DNA of 64,000 nucleotides from the NCBI RefSeq assembly GCF_030209475.1, contig NZ_JARVRW010000010.1:1-64000 (forward strand), written 5' to 3'. The position numbers and the translations under genes were made by a program. The notes beneath the pieces were generated by a model. It was given only the letters and a program-made list of their open reading frames with translations, did not search any database and was not told where the DNA came from. How positions within the stretch are numbered: the stretch's first letter is position 1; each line of letters begins with the position of its first letter. Source of the stretch: Microbacterium sp. lyk4-40-TSB-66 (GTDB lineage Bacteria > Actinomycetota > Actinomycetes > Actinomycetales > Microbacteriaceae). Shown in pieces: positions 34,861-43,782 of this stretch.

Positions 34861-34935
34861 GAGCGATGGCGCCGCGCCGCGGACCCCCGCTCGAACAGAG
34901 GACGCGCGCCGCGGCTCCGCGAGCGATGGCGCCGC
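34861..34935. repeat. 15-bp direct repeats 60 bp apart
   Basis: GAGCGATGGCGCCGC occurs at 34861-34875 and again at 34921-34935, a spacing of exactly 60. The intervening sequence is otherwise diverged. It may be a decayed tandem duplication, like the 59-60-bp arrays at 24474 and 48385. Confidence 0.7.
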
Positions 34936-34968
34936 ATAGCAGCGTTCACCCTCGCGTGATGCGGCGGT

Positions 34969-35889
34969 TCAGTCCTCGCCGGGCGCGGGGACGGCGGATG
35001 CGACCGCCTCCTCGACCGTGCGGTGCGTGAACGTGAAGCCGCTGCTCTCCAGCGCCGCCGGACGCACGTCGGCATCCGACGTGAGAAGGGCCTCGGTCGC
35101 GTCCTTCCCGAGGGCGATCTTCACGCCCCACACGGGCGCCCGCAGCACGTAGGGGCGGTTCATGCGCTGCGCGAGGGCGAAGCCGAGGTCGTTCGCCGTC
35201 GCGCGGGTGGGACCGGTCAGGTTCACGGGTCCGGACAGGTCGGAGTCGATGACGTGACGGATGGCCCGCACCTCGTCTTCGAGGGTGATCCAGGGCCACA
35301 CCTGGGTGCCGCGCCCGATCGGACCCGAGACGCCGAGCTTCGTCAGGAGGAGGAGGGGCTTCAGCACCCCGCGCTCGTGCACGACGGGAGCGGTGCGCAA
35401 CAGGGCGACCCGGGCCCGGTCGCCCGCGGAGCGCGCGGCGTCCTCCCAATCGATGCAGATGTCGACGAGGAAACCTTCGCCGCGCGGGGAGTCCTCGGTG
35501 AGGACGGTCCCGGGCTGCGAGCCGTAGAAGCCGGTCGCGCTCGCGTTGACGAGCGCGGGAGCGTCGTCGCCCAGCGCGCGGACGGCGGCTGCCAGGGTGC
35601 GCGTGGGAGTGACGCGCGACCACAGCAGGGTGCTCTTGTACGACGGGGTCCACGGGAAGCGGCCGATCGACGCGCCGTTCAGGCAGACCACCGCATCGGC
35701 GCCCGCGATCACGTCGGGGTCGAGGGGAGTGGCGTCCTGCAGCCACTGCACCTCGTGCGGGCCCTGCGGGGCGTGGCGCACCAACGAGGTAACCTCGACG
35801 CCGTCGCCGCGCAGCGAGTCGATGAGGGCGGAGCCGATGAGGCCCGACGCGCCGGCGATGACGACGCGTCGGGCGGGGGTCTCAGGCAA
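34969..35889 (-). CDS. TIGR01777 family epimerase/SDR39U1-like protein
   Basis: This protein of about 306 residues has an N-terminal Rossmann fold (VIAGASGLIGSAL near 11) and a C-terminal DUF1731 domain (about 250-297). SATGFYG, with Tyr in the SDR position, lies near 142. Relatives are atypical SDRs linked to cell division or oxidative metabolism; no substrate is known. I favour the TTG at 35889, which has GAGG 7 bases upstream; another TTG four codons earlier is possible. It overlaps the end of the OsmC gene. Confidence 0.82.
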   Translation of the reverse strand: MPETPARRVVIAGASGLIGSALIDSLRGDGVEVTSLVRHAPQGPHEVQWLQDATPLDPDVIAGADAVVCLNGASIGRFPWTPSYKSTLLWSRVTPTRTLAAAVRALGDDAPALVNASATGFYGSQPGTVLTEDSPRGEGFLVDICIDWEDAARSAGDRARVALLRTAPVVHERGVLKPLLLLTKLGVSGPIGRGTQVWPWITLEDEVRAIRHVIDSDLSGPVNLTGPTRATANDLGFALAQRMNRPYVLRAPVWGVKIALGKDATEALLTSDADVRPAALESSGFTFTHRTVEEAVASAVPAPGED

Positions 35890-36307
35890 GCGTCGCCTCA
35901 AGGGTGATGTCGATGCCCGAGAGCGCCTGCGAGACGGGGCAGTTGGCCTTGGCGTCGGCGGCGATCTTCTGGAAGGTCTCGTCGTCGAGGCCGGGGACGA
36001 CCGCGTTGACGTTGAGGTGGCTGCCGGTGATGCCGGTGCCGGGCTTGAAGGTGACGGACGCGGTGGTGTCGACCGACTCCGGCGGCGTGCCGTTGTCGGC
36101 GAGGGCGTTGGAGAGGGCCATGCTGAAGCACGCCGAGTGGGCGCCGGCGAGAAGTTCTTCGGGTGTCGTGACCGAGCTCGACCCCTCGCTGCGGGCCTTC
36201 CAGTTCACGTCGAACGTGCCGATGCCCGACGAGGTGAAGGTGACTTCACCCGATCCCTCGAACAGGCTGCCCTTCCAGGCGGTGGCTGCTTCGCTCGTGA
36301 CGGCCAT
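35882..36307 (-). CDS. OsmC/Ohr family peroxiredoxin
   Basis: This 141-residue OsmC-type protein reduces organic hydroperoxides with a Cys pair. The first Cys lies in HSACFSMALSNALA near residue 60 and the second in AKANCPVSQAL near 125, as in the OsmC family; Glu in TTPEELLAGAH near 50 is conserved. GGAGG lies at a good distance from the ATG. It has its own promoter and is followed, with overlap, by the epimerase gene. Confidence 0.92.
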   Translation of the reverse strand: MAVTSEAATAWKGSLFEGSGEVTFTSSGIGTFDVNWKARSEGSSSVTTPEELLAGAHSACFSMALSNALADNGTPPESVDTTASVTFKPGTGITGSHLNVNAVVPGLDDETFQKIAADAKANCPVSQALSGIDITLEATLA

Positions 36308-36384
36308 GGGAACCTCCGTGATGTCTGCGCGGCCGGGGTGACCGCGGCGCGGTGCGCACGGTCTGGGCGACCGTGACGCGGCCC

Positions 36385-36390
36385 AGCCTA
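36385..36390 (-). promoter_or_regulatory. -10 element of osmC
   Basis: TAGGCT on the minus strand, 77 bases before the OsmC ATG, predicts a leader of about 70 nt that carries the GGAGG site. Confidence 0.5.
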
Positions 36391-36441
36391 GTGAGCGCAC
36401 ATGGCGCCACCCGGGTCTTGACAGCCCCTCGCGCTCTCGCG

Positions 36442-37011
36442 TTAAGCGATGGCCGAACCGCGCCGACCCACGAGTCCGGTGCGCTGCAGGAGCAGGTAGA
36501 GCTGGCATCCCAGGCACAGTCCGAAAACGGCGTTGAGGAAAGCGGCGACGAAGGCCATCGCGGCGGCGATCGGCAGCGCCCACGGGACCCCGGCGACGTG
36601 CAGCAGCAGACCGACCGCGGTCACGAACAGGCCCACGCCCTGGGCGAAGCGCGGGGGGCGCGGGTCTTCGAACGTGGTCGGCGGCGACAGGCGCGGCTGG
36701 ATCACCCGGCGGTACAGAACGCCCCACGGCGCGGTGCGGGGCGCGGCGACGCCCCAGACGAAGAGCACGGCGACGACGAGCACCAGGAGGAAGCCGGGGT
36801 CGGTGACGCGCGCGGGCAGCGATGCCTGCTGCACGGCCCAGACCGACGGAGCGAAGGTCTGCCCCGACAGGGGTTGGTAGGCGAAGAAGCCCTCGGTGGC
36901 GCGTGTCGAGATGCCGACGAGGCTGAGCACCGTCGCGACCAGCAGAAGGACGGCGGTGATGGATGCCGCGAAGCGCGGGCCGCGGGCGTCGATGCGCGAC
37001 GTCTCAGGCAT
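36442..37011 (-). CDS. DUF4395 membrane protein
   Basis: This 189-residue protein has four predicted helices. The C-terminal segment FGLCLGCQLYLLLQR holds the family's conserved CxxC on a membrane helix. DUF4395 proteins are regularly encoded beside thioredoxin-like proteins, as here, where the two genes overlap by 8 bases; a role as membrane partner in thiol-disulfide exchange is an inference from that context. Confidence 0.82.
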   Translation of the reverse strand: MPETSRIDARGPRFAASITAVLLLVATVLSLVGISTRATEGFFAYQPLSGQTFAPSVWAVQQASLPARVTDPGFLLVLVVAVLFVWGVAAPRTAPWGVLYRRVIQPRLSPPTTFEDPRPPRFAQGVGLFVTAVGLLLHVAGVPWALPIAAAMAFVAAFLNAVFGLCLGCQLYLLLQRTGLVGRRGSAIA

Positions 37012-37441
37012 GGGTGTCCTCCGTGAGCAGTCGGTCGAGCTCGAGTTCGACGACGGCGCGGCCGGGCGTTCCGCCGAACCGCGTGCGGATCGCCCCCCGT
37101 CGGTCGAGGACGAGGGTGGTGGGGGTCTGCAGGACGCGGAACCGCTGGGCGAGGTCGGGACGGTGCGTGAGATCCACGTCGAGGTGGCGGACGCCGCCGC
37201 GCGAGTCCGCGACTTCGGCGAGCATGCGGTGCACACCGGGGCAGCGCGAGCACATCTCGGTGCTGAACTGCAGCAGGGTGGCCTCCGCACCGAGCCCGTC
37301 CGCACCGAGGCGTCGGGGGTCCACGACCTCGGCCGAATCGACCGCGCGGGCGCGGCCCTGCCGCCGGCGCAGGGCGAGGCCGACGACGGCCGTCAGGGCG
37401 ACGAGCACGCCGACCGAGAGGAGCGCGAGAGTCAGATCCAC
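37004..37441 (-). CDS. Membrane-anchored thioredoxin-like protein
   Basis: This 145-residue protein has an N-terminal membrane anchor (about 3-25), a basic RRRQGRAR stretch and a thioredoxin domain (about 45-140). The redox motif is CSRC in STEMCSRCPGVH, and the cis-Pro is in LQTPTTLVL. The active site differs from the usual CGPC. The start is GTG at 37441, with TAGCGT 8 bases upstream on the minus strand. It is co-translated with DUF4395 and divergent from thyA. Confidence 0.83.
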   Translation of the reverse strand: MDLTLALLSVGVLVALTAVVGLALRRRQGRARAVDSAEVVDPRRLGADGLGAEATLLQFSTEMCSRCPGVHRMLAEVADSRGGVRHLDVDLTHRPDLAQRFRVLQTPTTLVLDRRGAIRTRFGGTPGRAVVELELDRLLTEDTHA

Positions 37442-37618
37442 GACACGCAACGCTAATGCGCGGGAACGGTCCGGGGGCCGATGAGTCGCCGCATGACGCC
37501 GAGCGCGGGGGCTCCCCGGAGTGCCGGCGCACCGGTAGCCCTCCTCCCCAGCCGGAGTCCGTCCCCTGTGCCGCCGGCGTCCCCTCCTCCCGGCTCCCAC
37601 GCGGGTATCGTGAACCGC

Positions 37619-38428
37619 GTGACAGCCGACATCCCCACCCCTTACGAAGACCTGCTCCGCGACGTCCTCGCGACGGGGGTGCACAAGTCCGATCGGACGG
37701 GCACCGGCACCACGAGCGTCTTCGGTCGACAGATCCGTTTCGATCTGGCCGAGGGCTTCCCCCTCGTCACCACGAAGCGCGTGCACCTCAAATCGATCGT
37801 GTACGAACTGCTGTGGTTCCTGCGCGGGGAGTCGAATGTCGCCTGGCTGCAGGAGAACGGCGTCTCGATCTGGGACGAGTGGGCGGATGCCGACGGCGAA
37901 CTCGGCCCCGTCTACGGCGTGCAGTGGCGCTCGTGGCCGACCGCGGACGGCGGCACCATCGACCAGATCACCCAGGTCATCGAGCAGATCCGCCGCGACC
38001 CCGACTCGCGTCGGCTCATCGTGTCGGCGTGGAACCCCGCCGACATCCCCGACATGGCGCTCGCGCCCTGCCACGCGTTGTTCCAGTTCTACGTCGCCGA
38101 CGGCAAGCTGTCGTGTCAGCTCTACCAGCGCAGCGCCGACATGTTCCTGGGCGTCCCGTTCAACATCGCGTCCTACGCGATGCTCACCCTCATGGTCGCG
38201 CAGCAGACGGGCTTGGAGCCGGGCGAGTTCGTCTGGACGGGCGGCGACTGCCACGTCTACGACAACCATCAGGAGCAGGTGCGCGAGCAGCTGAGCCGCG
38301 AGGCCTACCCGTACCCGACCCTGCGATTCGTGCGCACGCCGGAGTCGATCCTCGACTACCGGTACGACGACATCGTCATCGACGACTACCAGCACCACCC
38401 CGCCATCCGCGGAGCCGTCGCGGTATGA
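37619..38428 (+). CDS. thyA: Thymidylate synthase
   Basis: This 269-residue enzyme methylates dUMP with methylene-tetrahydrofolate, making dTMP and dihydrofolate. The catalytic Cys lies in [11 protein letters not shown] near residue 151. The N-terminal [12 protein letters not shown] loop, the [10 protein letters not shown] arginines and [22 protein letters not shown] are canonical but listed here as separate parts: [10 protein letters not shown] and [11 protein letters not shown]. The GTG at 37619 follows TATCGT by 7 bases. It overlaps dfrA by four bases, so the two enzymes of the cycle are made together. Confidence 0.96.
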   Translation: MTADIPTPYEDLLRDVLATGVHKSDRTGTGTTSVFGRQIRFDLAEGFPLVTTKRVHLKSIVYELLWFLRGESNVAWLQENGVSIWDEWADADGELGPVYGVQWRSWPTADGGTIDQITQVIEQIRRDPDSRRLIVSAWNPADIPDMALAPCHALFQFYVADGKLSCQLYQRSADMFLGVPFNIASYAMLTLMVAQQTGLEPGEFVWTGGDCHVYDNHQEQVREQLSREAYPYPTLRFVRTPESILDYRYDDIVIDDYQHHPAIRGAVAV

Positions 38429-38922
38429 CCGTCGGGCTCGTCTGGGCGCAGGCGCACGACGGCGTCATCGGCGCCGACGGGGGGATGCCGTGGCACGTGC
38501 CCGAAGACCTGGCGCACTTCCGGGCGGTCACGGGGTCGTCCGACGTGATCATGGGGCGGCGCACGTGGGAGTCGCTTCCTCCGCGATTTCGGCCGCTCCC
38601 GGGTCGCCGCAACATCGTGGTCACCCGTTCCGCGGACTGGGCGGCCGACGGAGCTGAACGCGCCGCGTCTCTCGACGATGCGCTCTCCCTGGCCGCGGGT
38701 GACGAGGTCTGGGTCATCGGGGGTGGTCACCTCTACGCCGAGGCCATCCACCGCGCCGACGTCATCGAACTGACCCGTCTCGACGTCGACGTCGAGGGCG
38801 ACACCTTCGCCCCGTCGCTCGACGGGTGGCGCGCGGTGTCCGGCGACCCCGCCGAGGGCTGGCACACGTCGACGAGCGGCGTCCGGTACCGCTTCGAGAC
38901 CCTCCGCCCGTCGGAGCGCTGA
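38425..38922 (+). CDS. dfrA: Dihydrofolate reductase
   Basis: This 165-residue enzyme regenerates tetrahydrofolate from the dihydrofolate made by Thy[21 protein letters not shown] holds the Met20 loop and the substrate-binding Asp near residue 28. MGRRTWES is the NADPH motif, and WVIGGGHLY lies near 90. It starts inside the thyA stop (GTATGA). The next gene follows after one base. Confidence 0.95.
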   Translation: MTVGLVWAQAHDGVIGADGGMPWHVPEDLAHFRAVTGSSDVIMGRRTWESLPPRFRPLPGRRNIVVTRSADWAADGAERAASLDDALSLAAGDEVWVIGGGHLYAEAIHRADVIELTRLDVDVEGDTFAPSLDGWRAVSGDPAEGWHTSTSGVRYRFETLRPSER

Positions 38923-38923
38923 C

Positions 38924-39676
38924 GTGGCGACCGCGCTGATCACCGGCGCCAGCTCGGGACTCGGTGCCGAGTTCGCCCGCCAGCTCGCCGCCCGCGGGGC
39001 AGACCTCGTGGTCGTCGCGCGTGATCGCGTCGCGCTCGAGGCCCTCGCCACCGACCTGCGCGATCGCCACCGGGCGCGGGTCGAGGTGCTCGCCGCCGAT
39101 CTGCTCGACGACGACGCGCTCGCCGCGGTCGAAGCGCGTCTCGCCGACGGCGTCGACGTGCTCGTCAACAACGCCGGTTTCGGACTCGATCTCGCTTTCG
39201 CCCGCAATCCGATCGACGACGAAGTGCGGCACCTGCGACTGCACGTGGAAGCGGCCATGCGTCTCACCCATGCCGCGCTCGGGCCCATGCTCGCGCGGGG
39301 GAGGGGTCGCATCGTCAACGTCGCCTCCGTGGCCGGCTTCGTGCCGCGCGGCACCTATGGCGCGGCGAAGGGCTGGCTCATCTCGTTCAGCCGATGGGCG
39401 AACGTGGTCTACCGGCCCCGGGGCGTCACCGTGACCGCGGTGTGCCCCGGCTTCGTGCACACGAAGTTCCACGAGCGCCTCGGTCTCGCCCCCGGGCAGG
39501 AGGGGGTCGCACCCGGTCTGTGGCTCGACGCCGAGACGGTCGTGCGGCAGGGGCTCCGTGCGTCCGCCCGCGGGCGCGCGGTGAGCGTGCCGTCGTGGCG
39601 TTACAAGATGCTGGTGGCGGGTTCGCGCCTGCTCCCCGACGGCGCTGTCGTCAAGGCGGCCTCACGAGGGCGCTGA
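38924..39676 (+). CDS. Short-chain dehydrogenase/reductase
   Basis: This 250-residue classical SDR has TGASSGLGAEF (cofactor site) near residues 8-18, NNAGFG near 84, the catalytic Ser in VASVAG and YGAAK with Tyr and Lys near 146-150. PGFVHTKFHERL and the following region resemble DltE/YqjQ-like enzymes acting on lipids or ketones. The substrate is unknown. It begins one base after dfrA, so it probably shares the transcript. Confidence 0.87.
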   Translation: MATALITGASSGLGAEFARQLAARGADLVVVARDRVALEALATDLRDRHRARVEVLAADLLDDDALAAVEARLADGVDVLVNNAGFGLDLAFARNPIDDEVRHLRLHVEAAMRLTHAALGPMLARGRGRIVNVASVAGFVPRGTYGAAKGWLISFSRWANVVYRPRGVTVTAVCPGFVHTKFHERLGLAPGQEGVAPGLWLDAETVVRQGLRASARGRAVSVPSWRYKMLVAGSRLLPDGAVVKAASRGR

Positions 39677-39713
39677 GGCGCACCACGGCGCGCCGACCCT
39701 CACGCGGTCGCGG

Positions 39714-40250
39714 TCAGCGGAACCGCCCCAGCCGGATGCCCGCGAAAGCCAGCGCCGCGATCGTCTCGCCGTCGGTGATCTCGCCGTCGGCCATGAGGCG
39801 CAGGGCATCGGCGAACGGCACCCACCTCACGGCGTCTATCCCCTCCTCGCGCTGCGAGGCCGCGGCATCCGCCACCGTCAGACCCCGCGCGAGGAAGACG
39901 TGCTCGGGGGCGTCCGCGATGCCGTTGAGGGCGTTCATGCGCCCGAGGGACTGCCACTCGGATGCCGTGATCCCCGTCTCCTCGAGGAGCTCGCGCTGGG
40001 CGGCCGCCAACGGATCCTCCCCGTCGGAGCCGCCCGCGGGAACCTCGATCGAGCGCCCCGTCGTGTAGCGGTCCAGCTCGATCAGGCAGACGCGGTCCGC
40101 CTCGTCGAGCGCGATCACGAACACCGCGGGATGCTGCATCCGCACGACACCGTAGATGCCGTCGCCGTGCGGTCCGGTCACCTCGTCCTCGCGAACGTGG
40201 ATCCAGCGATTCTCGTACACGGTGCGCGTCGCGCGAGTGCTCCAGGCCAT
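39714..40250 (-). CDS. NUDIX hydrolase, ADP-ribose pyrophosphatase-like
   Basis: This 178-residue protein has a complete Nudix box near 75-97: GGSDGEDPLAAAQRELLEET followed by GI. The upstream ELDRYTTGRSIEVPAGG matches the ADP-ribose pyrophosphatase (NudF-like) group, which hydrolyses NDP-sugars. TAGGGT ends exactly 6 bases before the ATG on the minus strand, so it is probably leaderless. It is convergent with the SDR and divergent from dapA. Confidence 0.88.
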   Translation of the reverse strand: MAWSTRATRTVYENRWIHVREDEVTGPHGDGIYGVVRMQHPAVFVIALDEADRVCLIELDRYTTGRSIEVPAGGSDGEDPLAAAQRELLEETGITASEWQSLGRMNALNGIADAPEHVFLARGLTVADAAASQREEGIDAVRWVPFADALRLMADGEITDGETIAALAFAGIRLGRFR

Positions 40251-40346
40251 GCCGCCACCCTAGGCCGCACCCCCGTCGGGGATTGTTCACCCGCGACGGG
40301 CGCCCCGGGCCGGGGGAGGCGCCCGCCGAACAGATAACCTGGACGT

Positions 40347-41324
40347 ATGACGCACTCCGGCAATCCCTTCGGTCAGGTGCTCGTCGCGCTCATCACCCCG
40401 ATGACCGCCGACGGCGAAGTCGATTGGCCCGCCACCGAGAAGCACATCGACGACGTCATCACCGCCGGGGCCGACGGCATCGTCGTCACGGGGACCACGG
40501 GTGAGACCTCCACCCTCACCGACCCCGAGAAGCTGCGGTTGGTCGAGGTCGGAAAAGACGTCTCGGCCGGACGCGCCAAGATCATCACCGGTGGCGGATC
40601 CAACGAGACCGCGCACGCCATCGAGCTCTACCGGGCCAGCGAGAAGGCCGGCGCCGACGGCATCATGATCGTCACGCCGTACTACAACAAGCCCACGCAG
40701 GCCGGCATCCTGACGCACTTCCGCCTCGTCGCCGACGCGACAGACCTGCCGGTCATCCTTTACGACATCCCCGGCCGCACGGGCGTGCCCATCAAATACG
40801 AGACGATCCTGCGCCTCGCCAAGCACCCCAACATCCTCGCGATCAAAGACGCCAAGGGCGACTTCAGCGAGGTCAGCCGCGTGCTGAACCAGACCGACCT
40901 GATGTACTTCTCGGGCGACGACGCCAACGTGCTCCCGCATCTGTCGATCGGAGCGTCGGGCCTCATCGGCGTGACGGCCAACATCGCCGCGGCCCCGTAC
41001 CGCACGATCGTCGATGCCGTCAACGCCGGCGACCTGGCATCCGCCACCGCCGCCCACAAGGGCCTCGAGCCCCTCGTGCGCGCGGTCATGACGCACGTCC
41101 CGGGCACGGTCGCGGCGAAGTACATCCTGCACGGCCTCGGCCGCATCGGCAGCCCGCGCGTGCGTCTGCCCCTCGTGGGCCCCGAAGAGTGGGAGGCCGC
41201 CGTGATCGAAGACGAGCTGGCCCTCGTGAAAGACGTCGCCGGCGCCGACTTCTCCAACTTCCGCCCCGACCGCAACGCGGCCGCCGGCGGTGCCCTGCCG
41301 AAGGTGCACGGCACCACGCGATAA
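40347..41324 (+). CDS. dapA: 4-hydroxy-tetrahydrodipicolinate synthase
   Basis: This 325-residue aldolase condenses pyruvate with aspartate semialdehyde at the entry to DAP/lysine synthesis. GTTGETSTL near 49-57 binds pyruvate, VTPYYNKPTQ holds the catalytic Tyr near 111, and the Schiff-base Lys lies in AIKDAKGD near 167. TAACCT ends 6 bases before the ATG, so it is probably leaderless. It is followed after 77 bases by rnj, the usual actinobacterial neighbour. Confidence 0.96.
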   Translation: MTHSGNPFGQVLVALITPMTADGEVDWPATEKHIDDVITAGADGIVVTGTTGETSTLTDPEKLRLVEVGKDVSAGRAKIITGGGSNETAHAIELYRASEKAGADGIMIVTPYYNKPTQAGILTHFRLVADATDLPVILYDIPGRTGVPIKYETILRLAKHPNILAIKDAKGDFSEVSRVLNQTDLMYFSGDDANVLPHLSIGASGLIGVTANIAAAPYRTIVDAVNAGDLASATAAHKGLEPLVRAVMTHVPGTVAAKYILHGLGRIGSPRVRLPLVGPEEWEAAVIEDELALVKDVAGADFSNFRPDRNAAAGGALPKVHGTTR

Positions 41325-41401
41325 GAACATGGGCGTCCGCCGATCCGCGGCCAGGGACGCCACACGAAGAGATGCCACGCGGTGGCATCCGAGGAGGCAA
41401 T

Positions 41402-43078
41402 ATGCCCACGACCGTCTACGATCCCCCCGCCCTCGCTCCCGGTACGCTGCGCGTCATCCCGCTCGGCGGCCTCGGTGAGGTCGGTCGCAACATGACCGTG
41501 TTCGAGTACGAGGGCAAGCTCCTCGTCGTCGACTGCGGCGTGCTGTTCCCCGAGGAGCACCAGCCCGGGGTCGACCTGATCCTGCCCGACTTCGAACCCA
41601 TCAAGCACCGTCTCGACGACGTCGTCGGCGTCGTCCTCACGCACGGCCACGAAGACCACATCGGTGCGGTCCCTTACCTGCTGAAGCTCAAGGGCGACAT
41701 CCCCCTCATCGGCTCCGGTCTCACGCTCGCGCTCATCGAGGCGAAGCTGAAGGAGCACCGGATCCGCCCTTACACGTTGACCGTGAAAGAGGGCCAGCGT
41801 GAACAGGTCGGTCCGTTCGACCTCGAGTTCGTCGCCGTCAACCACTCCATCCCCGACGCCCTCGCCGTCGCCATCCGCACACCCGCGGGCCTCGTGCTGG
41901 CCACGGGCGACTTCAAGATGGACCAGCTCCCGCTCGACGGCCGCATCACCGACCTCCGCGCCTTCGCGCGCCTCGGCGAGGAGGGCGTCGACCTGTTCCT
42001 GGTGGACTCCACCAATGCCGACGTGCCGGGCTTCACCCCCGCCGAGAAGGCGATCGGCCCCGTGCTCGACCAGGTCATCGCGCGCGCGCCGCGCCGTGTC
42101 GTCGTGGCGAGCTTCTCGAGCCACGTGCACCGTGTGCAGCAGGTGCTCGACGCCGCGCACGCGAACGGACGCCGCGTGGCGCTGCTCGGCCGCAGCATGG
42201 TGCGCAACATGGGCATCGCCGCCGATCTCGGCTACCTCAACGTCCCCGACGGGGTGCTGATCGACTACAAGAAGGCCCGCGACCTTCCCGACGACAAGAT
42301 CGTCTACATGTCGACCGGTTCGCAGGGCGAGCCGATGGCGGTGCTCAGCCGCATGGCCAACCTCGACCACGCGATCGAACCGGGCGAGGGCGACACGATC
42401 ATCCTGGCATCCAGCCAGATCCCCGGGAACGAGAACGCGATCTACCGCGTGATCGACGGGCTGACCAAGCTCGGCGCGACCGTGGTGCACAAGGGCAACG
42501 CCAAGGTGCACGTGTCGGGTCACGCCGCCGCAGGCGAACTGCTCTACTGCTACAACATCCTCAAGCCCAAGAACGTCCTGCCCGTGCACGGCGAGTACCG
42601 CCACCTGATGGCGAACGCGAAGCTCGCGCGCGAGACGGGGATCCCGGAAGAGAACACGATCCTCGGCGAGAACGGCACCGTGGTGGACCTCCGCGACGGC
42701 GTCGCCCGCGTCGTGGGCCAGGTCGACATCGGATTCGTCTACGTCGACGGTTCGTCGGTGGGCGAGATCACGGATGCCGACCTGAAGGACCGCCGCATCC
42801 TGGGCGAGGAGGGCTTCATCTCGGTGATCGTCGTCGTCGATTCGGCGACGGGGAAGATCATCTCGGGTCCCGAGATCCACGCCCGTGGTTTCGCCGAGGA
42901 CGACAAGGTCTTCGACAGCGTCAAGCCCAAGATCGCCGCGGCACTGGCCGAGGCGGCGAAGTCGGGTGTCCGCGACAACCACGCGCTCCAGCAGGTCGTG
43001 CGCCGCACCATCGGACGCTGGGTCAACCAGTCGCTGCGCCGTCGGCCGATGATCGTGCCGATGGTCATCGAGGCCTGA
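41402..43078 (+). CDS. rnj: Ribonuclease J
   Basis: This 558-residue metallo-beta-lactamase/beta-CASP nuclease has endonuclease and 5'-3' exonuclease activity on RNA. THGHEDHIG near 80-88 is the zinc motif. The beta-CASP region includes FSSHVHRVQQ and STGSQGEP, and HVSGHAAAGEL and VHGEYRH complete the site. With pnp at 29 kb, the window carries two main RNA-decay enzymes. AGGAGG at 41391-41396 gives a strong ribosome binding site. Confidence 0.95.
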   Translation: MPTTVYDPPALAPGTLRVIPLGGLGEVGRNMTVFEYEGKLLVVDCGVLFPEEHQPGVDLILPDFEPIKHRLDDVVGVVLTHGHEDHIGAVPYLLKLKGDIPLIGSGLTLALIEAKLKEHRIRPYTLTVKEGQREQVGPFDLEFVAVNHSIPDALAVAIRTPAGLVLATGDFKMDQLPLDGRITDLRAFARLGEEGVDLFLVDSTNADVPGFTPAEKAIGPVLDQVIARAPRRVVVASFSSHVHRVQQVLDAAHANGRRVALLGRSMVRNMGIAADLGYLNVPDGVLIDYKKARDLPDDKIVYMSTGSQGEPMAVLSRMANLDHAIEPGEGDTIILASSQIPGNENAIYRVIDGLTKLGATVVHKGNAKVHVSGHAAAGELLYCYNILKPKNVLPVHGEYRHLMANAKLARETGIPEENTILGENGTVVDLRDGVARVVGQVDIGFVYVDGSSVGEITDADLKDRRILGEEGFISVIVVVDSATGKIISGPEIHARGFAEDDKVFDSVKPKIAAALAEAAKSGVRDNHALQQVVRRTIGRWVNQSLRRRPMIVPMVIEA

Positions 43079-43085
43079 TCGTCAC

Positions 43086-43122
43086 GAAGCGCCGCGGGTT
43101 CGCCCGCGGCGCTTCGTCGTCT
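43086..43122 (+). terminator. Intrinsic terminator after rnj
   Basis: GAAGCGCCGCGGG (43086-43098) pairs perfectly with CCCGCGGCGCTTC (43103-43115) around a TTCG tetraloop, followed by GTCGTCTG. Confidence 0.92.
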
Positions 43123-43240
43123 GCCACGGTGGGCTGTCTTCGTCGGTGATCGTCGTGTGCGGGCCCGGGAGTGGCGAGCCCTGCTGCCCCGCTGACCCCG
43201 GCGTTCCGTCACGGGTGCCGCTTGTCGCTATCATGCGGGC

Positions 43241-43732
43241 ATGCCCGCTCTCCCGATCCGCGCGGCGCTCCGGTCCGACGGCGTGTTCCTGGCCGACATG
43301 GCCGTCGAGGCCGCCAACTGGCGTGCCGGCGCCGCGCGTCCGCGCCACGAGATCATCAGCAGCCCGGAGTACAGCAGGTACATCGCCGGCTGGCTCCGTC
43401 CCGGCGACGCAGGTTTCGTCGCGGAGTCGCCCGGCGGCGAGCCGGTGGGAGCCGCGTGGTACCGCATGCTGCCGCGCGACGAGCCCGGATTCGGGTGGGT
43501 GGGCACCGGCGTCCCCGAACTGATCATCGGCGTGAGGCCGGTGTGGCGAGCCCACGGGACCGGTCGTGCCCTGCTGCGGCGGCTCACCGACCACGCCCGC
43601 GGCGAGGGCTACGCGCGCATCAGCCTCAGCGTCGAGCGGGACAACTACGCGGTCACGCTGTACCGATCGGAGGGCTTCGCGGTCGTCCGCCGGGGGATCG
43701 GACGCGACGCCATGGTCAAGCGGCTGGGCTGA
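43241..43732 (+). CDS. GNAT family N-acetyltransferase
   Basis: This 163-residue protein has the GNAT fold. The acetyl-CoA loop is [18 protein letters not shown] near 98-115 (R/Q-x-x-G-x-G/A), followed by [20 protein letters not shown], the usual motif B end. The substrate is unknown. TATCAT at 43229-43234 ends 6 bases before the ATG. Confidence 0.83.
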   Translation: MPALPIRAALRSDGVFLADMAVEAANWRAGAARPRHEIISSPEYSRYIAGWLRPGDAGFVAESPGGEPVGAAWYRMLPRDEPGFGWVGTGVPELIIGVRPVWRAHGTGRALLRRLTDHARGEGYARISLSVERDNYAVTLYRSEGFAVVRRGIGRDAMVKRLG

Positions 43733-43782
43733 ACCCCGCGTCGGTGCGAGCGAATGTCGGAGGTGCCGCCTACCGTGGAAGA

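Noticed and set aside
36413..36446. TTGACA with a possible -10 pointing into the DUF4395 gene end
   Set aside because: The -10 candidate (GTTAAG) is poor and overlaps a stop codon of the opposite gene; an antisense promoter is not supported.
40760..42982. A 740-residue frame antisense to dapA and rnj
   Set aside because: It spans two convincing genes in antisense and shows only shadow composition.
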